64,000 bases of DNA from Hyaloscypha bicolor E (taxonomy: Eukaryota > Ascomycota > Leotiomycetes > Helotiales > Hyaloscyphaceae). Each line of letters opens with the position of its first letter. Positions within the stretch are counted from its first letter, which is position 1. Shown piece by piece: positions 55,904 through 64,000 of the stretch. The DNA lies in NCBI RefSeq assembly GCF_002865645.1, contig NW_020194555.1, forward strand, positions 62,001 to 126,000. The letters run 5' to 3'. The notes under the pieces were generated by a model that was not told where the DNA came from, made no database searches, and saw only the letters and a list, made by a program, of their open reading frames with translations. Made by a program: the position numbers and the translations under genes.

Positions 55904-58900
55904 CCTGGCGAGTTGCGCTGCAAGAAGCGCAGCTCGGGAATAGAGTTTGGGGGAGCTCGAGCTTCGAGGGGAAGCTGCGAGGGAGGTAGTCGACTCGTGC
56001 TTGTGGTGGTGCAGCTCTGGCTCTGGCTGTGTGGCCCTGCCTGGTGACGGAAGCTTGGTTCCTCAGTACTGTAGCGACTGTCTTAGATAGATGCCCCCGA
56101 CGTAACGTTCTCAATGTCAACGACGCTGCGTCTGCAACAGCGAGAGGGCAACTGTGTCTCGCTGTACGACGTCAGTCTTGGAGAGTTCCGGGTGCGGCTG
56201 CGATTATGAATGCTAAGAAGGTTTGGCAGGCCGACGCCGCGAAGGATGGGATGGGATGGGATGGGATGGGATGGGAGGGGGTGGAATGGCAGTGGCTCAA
56301 GAGGAGGGCACGGAGTGGGTTTGGGGCGTGCGGACAGCGCTGCAATTGGCGTCAGTGCGTCGGGCGTCGGTGCGTCAAGACTTTAGTACAGTCCTGGACG
56401 GAGAACTAGTACAGTAGTTCGGGAGACGCCTGGCGCGGAGGGCGGGCGGCGTGCGAAGCGGAGGCAAGGCAGGACAAGGCAAGACAAGGCAAGGCAGGGT
56501 AGGGCAGGCCGGGCCAGGCCCAGGATGACGATCTCCCGGGGCGGGAGTCTGAAGGAGGCGGTGCGCGCGGGTGGCAGACGGCGCAGAGCTGCGAAAGAGC
56601 GTCTTGCCGAAGTTGCGAAGCTACCAGTATATCAAGACTTATATCGACAAGCGGTGCAGCTTTTAAACCTCCCAATTTCCCAAAGCCTCGACTCTCAGTG
56701 TGCAGGCATACACCTGCAAGTGCAGCCCTCGGAGCATATTCTCGGCCTCTTTCGCCCCAGCTCATGCACGCTGTGGGCGGCGGTTGGTCTGAATGTTCTG
56801 CACACGGCTCTTCCGCTGACTTGTCAGTTGGGAGTCTGTTCCCGTGCGCTGGACTGGGTGTGTTTACCCGCACGCCGGTCTGGAAGCCCCTCACATGCAC
56901 CTGTCGCTGCACGGCCGTTTGTGCGTGTGTTGACGTTGTACGAAAGGTACTCATGCTCATCAATGCTCACCCAGTGCTCACCCAGTGCTCACTGCTCACT
57001 GCTCACTCCCTCACTCCGTACTCTTCGGCCGGTCCAGGCATGGATGGAACTCCCTGTTGCAGAAGCTCTCGCTTTTGCGGCACCTGAGCGAAAGGGGCCC
57101 GTCCTCGTCATGGGTGGGCCGTGATTGGGGAAGTGGGAGGGCTTTTCTGCGCCTCACGCGCACTTCCCCCATGCTGGTCTGCCGTGCGAATCCGCCCGTC
57201 TGGTCCTGCAGGGTTGGACGTTTGCCGGCGATGCAGCTCGATGGAAGAGCCAAGTGGAGAGGGGCGGAATCCGTTCACTGGGCTTCCAGCCACCGGGAGC
57301 AGCTGGCTGCTACTGGAGAGCAGAGGTGCAATCTCGGTATCACATCGCGAGTGTGAAAGGGTCGAGTCAAGAGGGATCAGAGGGATCTCACGGCCCAAGA
57401 CTCCAGATGTTCGTGCGCACAGAAGTCTGTGTGGGGTCGCTTGTGGCGTGGACGCCCTGTGTGACGTGCCCTGGCCGTGCCCTGGCCGTGCCCTTGCCAG
57501 GCGGTCTATTTTTGTAGCCCACTTATACAAAGCCAGCCGCCTTTATTCGACATGTTATCGAGCAAGGCGACTTATTTACGGAGTATAAGAATGCTATGAG
57601 CCTATGATCCTTCAGCTGGATCGTTAATCATCGTTGATAGCTAGCTACCCTCACTTGCAAATCCGAGTACAACTCTGGTGAAGTGTGTCCTTGACGCTCC
57701 TCCCGCAATGATGGCCTCTTTGGGTTTGGCGGCTGTACCGAAGCGGCAGGCCAAGCCTCCGTCCCGGCTCCCTTGGACTCTCTGCCCTCTGGCAACCCTC
57801 GCCTCCCTCGCTTCCCTCGCTTCCCTTCCCCTCCCCTCGTCCTGTGTCTTGTGTCTTCTTGTTCACTTCCCAGAATCCCAACGTCACTCGTCCCCTGAAC
57901 CTCGCTCCTTTCCTCCCTACCAATCGCATTTCCTTCAAACGGCGGTCTGCCAACCTCCCCCTCGCACTCCTCTCCTCCCTCTTACCAACCGGCATGACGG
58001 AAAACCTGCCCGAAATTACCCATCCAAGCACTTCACCTCGATAAGCCCATCTGATGATCTCTTATTCCCAATCAGCGGCGGCGGTGGGACGGTTTCGCCC
58101 ACCTGCACAACACAGCTGTCTTGCATCTGCATCTGCATTCCCATCCCCTCCAATCCCCAATGCGCCCGCCCTCCGGGATCTGGGGCCTCGTGCCCCGGGA
58201 GGGTCCGAGGGGAGCCCAACTGCAAGGTGTTGGGTCGGCATCGCGACATGAACACGAGGCCATATGCCCTCTCCATCCTTCTGATTGGATCAGATTGGAT
58301 CAGGGGGCGAAAATTTGCACACTCTCCAAATTCCCCTTCCCCTTTCGTATTTTCAACTATCACTTTTTCCAGAATGTGCGCTAAGAAAAGAGAGTCCGCC
58401 TTGCAAGAATGGATGTCGAACAAATTCAATCCATCCTTCAGCCCCAAAACACCAACACCACCATCTTCAGCCGCTCGCTTCCTCCCTGCATGTCGTCATT
58501 GATGCCTAACGGATCAAGATCTGCCTTACCCGCCCGGTAATTCTTTACTCTGGGTCGGAAGAATCATCCGAACGCAGCTCATGTTTCCTGAGCTCGAGGT
58601 CTCAGCGTGAATTGTTGAGATGCAGGGCCACCACCAACATTGCCACGAATATTATGCTGATGGCAAGTGACTGGCTAGTAATCGAAAACTGTTCCCTGCA
58701 GCCTTGTGGTACGACGATGAATGTTGCCTGGAGTTTGTGATCCAGCGGTTACACAGCTGCTGGCCACTCAGCAAAACGCCTGCTTTCTGCTTCATGGCAC
58801 ATCTTGACGCTTTCAGTAAGACGACGATTTTTTAGCCCTTTCTTATAAAGTCTACCGATCAGCATCCTTCGTTTCTAGTCTTTCGGCTAGAAACAAATTG

Positions 58901-59987
58901 TCAAGGGAGATCTCTTTCACATCATTGTCCTATCTTCTCCCAAATTTTCCAACAGCGGCCTCACGGGCAATCTTAAGTTGACACATCACCACCTTTCCGA
59001 CTCTATTCATCCTGTCACCGGGATTTGAAAGCTTGAATCCACGATTGCACCCGGCTGCATCAGGTGGTGGGCAGACTGCTCGTCTGCTTCTTTCGACATA
59101 TCATGGGTTGATCAAAGCCGTCGCTACAATCTCGAAATATTCCAAACAATTCCCAAGAATGCTTGTACCTTACCGACCTATTTATCCTGCTGCCGAGATC
59201 TCGAAACCTTTCCCGATTTCTCTGTTAGCTAGGTAGGCTGCTCGTCTGTTATTTTTAGTCATTCGGAGGCTACTTTGCAGTCTCCAGATCCCAAATGCTC
59301 CTCTCAGGCGTGCCTAGCTATCAAAAACCAGCATCCATTTTACGGGAAAACCAGCCTCCGGTGCAAGAGAAACAGCTTACAATCAACAGTGTCCATTGAA
59401 GCTCCCGCATTCTCCGCGCGAGGTAATCGATACCTAAACTTAGAACGCCAATTCCAAGGAGATGGATAGACCGAAGGAAGAACGGTATCGCACCAGCTGT
59501 CTAAAAAGCATGAAGGTCGAGACTGGTGCAAGGTACTTAAACATGACGGAAAAGGCCGAGCATGCTTGCTGCAACCCAGTTAACAGATGGGTACGTAGTT
59601 GCGAACCGCTTTCCTCGCCCGACCTCTCCTTGTTGATTATTCAAACTCACATCCATAATCTACCTTGGGAGATGGCTGCAATATCAACGCGTTTTATTCA
59701 TTATTCTTTTGGAAAAGCTTGCGTCGAGCGAGCAAGTAAGCAAGCTCCCCATGATCAGATCTCTGATTGATTGATTGATTTTCTCCCGTCAACGCCACGC
59801 ATCCATGTATCATGAGAACCGACCGTGAAAACCCACGCAAAATCAGACCGCCCCTCCCAAACGCAACGCCGGATATCATTCCCTCCCCAAGGTCCATCCC
59901 CCACTCCCCACCTCCCACCCTCCATCACCCATCCATCCATCCATCCATCCATCCATCCATCCATCCATCCATCCATCCATCCATCCA
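55904..59987. promoter_or_regulatory. Long gene-free region upstream of velB
   Basis: About 4.1 kb with no credible gene. Composition is uneven: a GC-rich part with (GGGAT)n at 56244-56280 and AAGGCA/AGGAC repeats near 56465-56520, then a C/T-rich part (57700-58500) that opens long spurious ORFs. A long complex upstream region is common for velvet genes and may hold leader exons and regulatory sites, but I see no specific motif I can name. Confidence 0.45.
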
Positions 59988-59989
59988 TC
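59930..59989. repeat. (CCAT)n microsatellite abutting the DUF3602 stop codon
   Basis: Some fourteen CCAT units; the TGA stop of the minus-strand gene (59988-59990) sits on its edge. Confidence 0.9.
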
Positions 59990-60594
59990 AATTCCTCTTC
60001 CCCCCAACCAACGCACTCAAGAACTCCTTCCCCCGATCCGCCAACCCCTTCACCGCCCAGCCCTCCGCCTTCTCGTCCGCCACCGCCTCCTCAAAGACCC
60101 TGTTCTCGCGCCTCGCGGCCTCGACCTCCGCCTGGCTGGGCCGGAACACGTTCGCCGCGCCGCCGCGCCCCACGTGCGTGCTGTGCGTGGACTCGCGCCG
60201 CGGGTGCCCGCCGACGTCCTGCGCGCGCCGCGCCGCCTCCGGGTCCGAGTTCTTGGCCATGTTGCCGCTGCCGCCGCGGCCCGTCGTGTACACGTCGCCC
60301 TTCAGCGTCGGCGTGTCGAGCGTCACGGGCTCGGCGTCCGAGGGCGTGCTGCCGATGTTGCCTGCGAGTCCGTCTCGTCGTTAGCTTGTGTTTGTGCTTG
60401 TGGCTTGCAAACCCGAGTGCGAGCGCAGCGAGGATGGGGGTTTGGGGGCGTGCCCCCATGGATGAAGTAGAAGAGGAGAGGAGAGGAGGAGGGGACGTAC
60501 CAGCGCCACCGCGGCCATGGCTCAATGGGCCCTTGCGGGATGAAGAGGAGGAGCGACGGCCCTTTTCGTCGGTGGTGGTGATGAGGGATGCCAT
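59988..60594 (-). CDS. DUF3602 (Par32-like) small protein
   Basis: Model: complement(join(59988..60361, 60501..60594)), 155 aa; one 139-bp intron (GTACGT...CGCAG) splits HGRGGAGNIG. The family signature, short repeats of GRGG(A/S)GN, occurs three times: [21 protein letters not shown] and [10 protein letters not shown]. The C-terminus is a charged helix ([15 protein letters not shown]) ending [11 protein letters not shown]. Yeast Par32 is a TORC1-responsive phosphoprotein controlling ammonium transporters. Low-complexity, high-GC composition produces several longer antisense ORFs that are not genes. Function here is inferred only from the repeats. Confidence 0.88.
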
Positions 60595-62270
60595 TTTTGC
60601 TTTCTTGCTTGCTTGCTGTGGGCGGAGAATCGGTCGTGAGAAGGAGGTTACGAGTTGAGTTGAGTTGTGTTGTGGTAACAAAGGAAGAGGGGCGGTGGAA
60701 GGTGGAGGGTTGAAGGTTGAAGCAAGAAGAGGGGTCGCGAGATGAGTCGACGCAACCTTAGCCTCAAATTCACTCAATCCCAATCGCGATTCCAAAGGTG
60801 AAGAAATCCCGTCGCTCCTGCGGAAGTTGGGAAACGTGCGTACTTGTACTCGCCCTCGTCCTCCCCGTGAATCGTGACACGACCAGGAAATTGCGGCGCG
60901 CAGCAGAAAGTATGAAGGACGCGAATGCAAAGTGTATAAACTCAAGAAGGACCGAAAAGCCACGGAGGGGAAATATTCCCCTCACTTGCCCTCTTGCAAC
61001 GCGCGAGCCAAGAGCCCGCCAGCCTGAGCTAGGTATTCCAGTATGTAATGCAATGAAAATCCCATCATCCATCACATGGCGTCCGTCACTTTCGGCGCCA
61101 TCAAGCGACCTTCTCTCGCCTGGCCTTCCCAAGCAACCACCCTCGCAATTGAACCTGGGCCAACGAGACCATTCCATGACAGAATTTATTTCCTAGGCTG
61201 TTTTCTTGTACATAATGAGAAAGAGGAATTTATGCAGACCGTAAGGCTGGGACAAATTTTTTTTTTGTGGCACGTTTTCTGATGCTGTGGAAGGACGAGA
61301 AGCGGGGAGCCGAGCTAAACGTAATGGAAACGCTGGTTTGGTATGGCGCCATTCCTCGATCACCGTGATGAAGCAACAACTATTCTTCGCGAGTTCTAGA
61401 AACTAGGAAGATCTGTTCCTGGACCGCTGGTGCTTTGATTCCGGTACCGTCATACCTTGCTGGATCTGAGAGGTGCATGGGAGGTTGGATGTGAGGTGTC
61501 GTCCGATTTGCGTGTTTGAGGCACTACGCGAGAGGAGATGCCGCGCCTGCAGGTCATCGCAACCTCCGAAGCCTCGGAGCGAGCTAAATTTACTCCGTAT
61601 GTGCGGCTGGTTACCGCTTTCAGGTACGCCCCGTTGGAGAGAGGATTGATCTGGTGGATGAGTGTGAGGCGGAGTGTGAGTCGTGTGCGGAGGTGAAGTT
61701 TCTTTTTGCGCGACGATGTGCCGAAATCTGGGGTGACAAGCGAGGTGACAGGGATCGAAGTCAGCGCTTCTCCGAGGGGCTCAACTGCACGAGAGTTGTC
61801 TCTCCCGTCTTCTTATACCAGGGAAATTTGTTGATTTCAGTCGAATTGCAAGTTGCACTCTTACTCCCAGAGCTCAGAATGATTTCATCAGAGAGAAGGA
61901 CACAATTTTCAATCAGAATAAGCTAAATTAATGCAATTGATTGATGGCGAAACGAAGAGGGGATAAGTAGTGACTATGGAGAGCACTAAAACGTACAAAA
62001 TAAGAATAAAAGCACACGCGTAATTGTCTGCCTAAAGGATTGTAAATCAAACAAGGAGACGTGCATGTGACAGAAGAACAACGGATTTGAAGCCGTACTG
62101 ATTAATCTGGACATTGAGTCTTTGCACTTGTCAGCACCATCTAAATGGAATGCCTCCCCCACCTCTCCTTAGCAAAAAATACCTATAGTGCTCTATAATT
62201 TTAGAACCCTTGGTCACGGGACTCTCTATAGGCAAGTTCGTACTGCCAGTATACCTGGTCTGTCAAGCTC
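60595..62270. other. Upstream region of the DUF3602 gene and gene-free sequence
   Basis: About 1.7 kb. No ORF shows conserved motifs. A T9 run at about 61259-61267 was the only simple repeat noted. Confidence 0.3.
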
Positions 62271-62600
62271 TCAGACTTGATGCCTAGATCTCCCCGAGCA
62301 TATCATGAAACCTTCCCGAGCGGATGTCGTTTGAGCATAATAAGGCATAGCTTGCTCTAAAATATCTATATAGAGCTGCGTTATCGTTCCGGTACAATCC
62401 GCCAAAATAGGGCCTGCTTCGTCATTCCATGCTGACGCTAAGCCCAAAGCTCGAAAGACTTTGTCCCTCAAGTTCTCCCACTCTTGCTCTGGCCACATGC
62501 AAATAAGCGTGCCAAGTGAATACAATTGACGCGGACTCGATGTCCATGTTAGCCTGCTGGTGTAAGTCTGTGTTTTAACGATGTTTTCAGGCCTCCGCAC
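62271..62600 (-). pseudogene. Possible protein fragment of unknown family
   Basis: A 109-codon minus ORF reads WPEQEWENLRDKVFRALGLA and AGPILADCTGTITQLYIDIL, helical and with coding-like composition. It has no complete domain and is flanked by AT-rich sequence. It may be the end of a lost gene. Low confidence. Confidence 0.3.
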
Positions 62601-64000
62601 AGCGAAGTCATCGACTTCACTTCACGATAATTAAATAACTGTAAAACGGATTTCCTCAAAACTCGATGGCATTGAGGAAAAGAAGATAGATTGAGTTTTA
62701 AGAACTCATTTAAAAAAAATTACGATATAAGTTAAAATTGTTGAAATTCTCTTCTGGGCCCTTTTGCCATGAGTCTGCTCCCGTTAGTCTGTCCTTTTTA
62801 GGCTCGTTTTATCGCTTAATTTTGGCCCCTTCTTCAAAAGTTGCAGTATTAATATTAAGTAGGGGGGAGTAGGGGGTGGTTGTGTTCCATAGTCTTTAGC
62901 TGCTCCAAGCAAGTCCTACTCCCCCAGAGTATAACCTTTGTGAGGGCTCTCACGCGCAGAGAAAGCTCAGCGCTTTTTAATATTAAGTAGTACGCAAGAA
63001 CAACTTAACAAAACCTTATAAAACGTAATTTTCTGCGAAAAATATGCTTGATGTCTTTATGCTTTGAATTTAGAAACAAAATCCCTGGAATTAAGAAGGT
63101 TTAAAGTTCCTTTGCGGGGCTTCAGGCCTGAAATGGACAGACTTACGGGCGCGGGCTCGTTAGCGAAATACGCGAAAAACACAGACTTATGCCAGTAGGC
63201 TCGTAACTACTCGAAAGCGACACTGACCCCAGTGATCGGGATAGTCTGGCCAAGCTAGTGCATCCAAAGCAGCTGCGAGCCGCAATATTCCCGGGTCCCA
63301 TTGTTTATCCTCTCGCGTATCGACAACAAGTGTAACTATAGTCTCTCGAACCGAAATCAATTAGCCGTTAACTAAGATCGACGCGGTTGGGTTGCGTGGC
63401 CCGCGCGCGACAACAAGGCAGTGAAGGGTGGGTTTCTGATCTCACCGAGTTCCAGAGATTGGAAGGAACACGATATAGGCAAATCGTCGCCAGCTTGTAT
63501 TTTAATGGTTAGGATGGGCATTCTCCCACTATTGAGGGGCCGGTATAGCGTAGTGTCTGCAACTGCTATCTTAACCAACCACTTTCCTTCGTGGATTCTG
63601 TCTAGCCTGGCTAGCTGTGTAAATACGACGTGGAGATGGAGTTATCTGAAGTTTGGAGAATCTATTGAGTTGGAAAGAGAATCGACTTATCTCAGGTGGG
63701 AGGCGCAGCCTTGTTGTAGTCACTGTAGGCTCATGCCAGTCTCAGTCGCTTGCGGGGGAAAAAAAAGAAAAAGGTTGATATGCCCCCCTTTCAGCGGCTC
63801 GCTTATTGTTCCAATTGCCCGCTATAATTTCAACCCCCTTCCCCCACCCTTAACATCTTGAGGAAAGAGAGCCCTGGCTCGTGCAGAGGAGAACTTTGCT
63901 ATCTCAACTTCAATTGGATAAAAGAGTATAAGGTAGCTAGTTCAAGGTATAGGAATTAAGGATGTTATTGACTCCAGCCCATGCCTTTTAGAACCCCTCG
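62601..64000. other. Terminal gene-free stretch
   Basis: 1.4 kb of mixed composition. A 14-bp direct repeat TTAATATTAAGTAG at 62849-62862 and 62977-62990 brackets an inverted GGGGGAGTAGG/CCTACTCCCCC pair. The 146-codon ORF at 63421-63861 has no protein-like features. Confidence 0.35.

Noticed and set aside
57678..58502. 274-codon plus-strand ORF upstream of velB
   Set aside because: Composition follows C/T-rich DNA (Ser/Pro/Leu runs), three overlapping frames are also open, and no domain or conserved motif can be read.
59825..60963. Long ORFs on both strands over the DUF3602 gene
   Set aside because: High GC removes stops in other frames; only the spliced frame with the GRGG repeats matches a family.
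63421..63861. 146-codon plus ORF near the window end
   Set aside because: No domain, ordinary intergenic composition, no splice-supported extension.
1..64000. tRNA, rRNA or CRISPR features
   Set aside because: I looked for cloverleaf-type T-arm words and regular spacers and found none I could support; CRISPR is not expected in a fungus.

Overview
The window looks like nuclear DNA of a filamentous ascomycete (Pezizomycotina). Introns are short (about 45-60 bp, GT...AG with a few GC...AG) and several genes are fungus-specific: VelB, a Hel2-type RING protein, a DUF3602 protein and Fungal_trans_2-type regulators. An AT-rich block carries a transposon wrecked by C-to-T changes of the kind made by repeat-induced point mutation (RIP). 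I lean towards Leotiomycetes, but that is an inference from overall feel, not from a marker.

Region 1 (1-16.3 kb) is a gene-dense housekeeping arm: the N-terminus of translation factor eIF3b (minus), chaperonin subunit CCT2 (plus), the unfolded-protein-response sensor IRE1 (plus), a DEK_C/SWIB chromatin protein (plus), a Hel2/ZNF598-type ribosome-quality-control ubiquitin ligase (plus), a short-chain dehydrogenase remnant, and a wax-synthase-type MBOAT acyltransferase (minus).

Region 2 (16.3-42 kb) is an accessory zone of duplicated and decaying genes. It has a broken STAND/ankyrin-like gene, two diverged Fungal_trans_2-type regulator paralogues (20.6-22.7 and 29.4-31.4 kb) and a decayed coiled-coil gene interrupted by a 454-bp inverted-repeat element with a 10-bp target duplication. 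It also has an MscS-channel fragment, a broken zinc alcohol dehydrogenase and two head-to-tail protein kinases with a shared N-terminal motif and a C-terminal Cys/His cluster. A truncated third kinase copy and another dead gene complete it. PEX10 (42.0-43.2 kb) closes this zone.

Region 3 (43.2-52 kb) is a transposon-derived AT-rich block. A minus-strand Helitron (Helitron_like_N, HUH Rep and PIF1 helicase parts, all full of stops) lies between two 87-nt hairpin units that share sequence and fold. Beyond it lie about 1.9 kb of almost pure A+T and short repeats related to the Helitron flank.

Region 4 (52-64 kb) returns to ordinary genes: an ERD1/EXS Golgi protein (plus), the developmental regulator velB (minus) with a gene-free 4-kb upstream region, and a DUF3602/Par32-like protein (minus). 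The last 3.4 kb has no clear gene.

Gene models were built by hand from conserved protein reading, splice-site sequence and codon phase. For every intact multi-exon gene the exon lengths sum to a whole number of codons.
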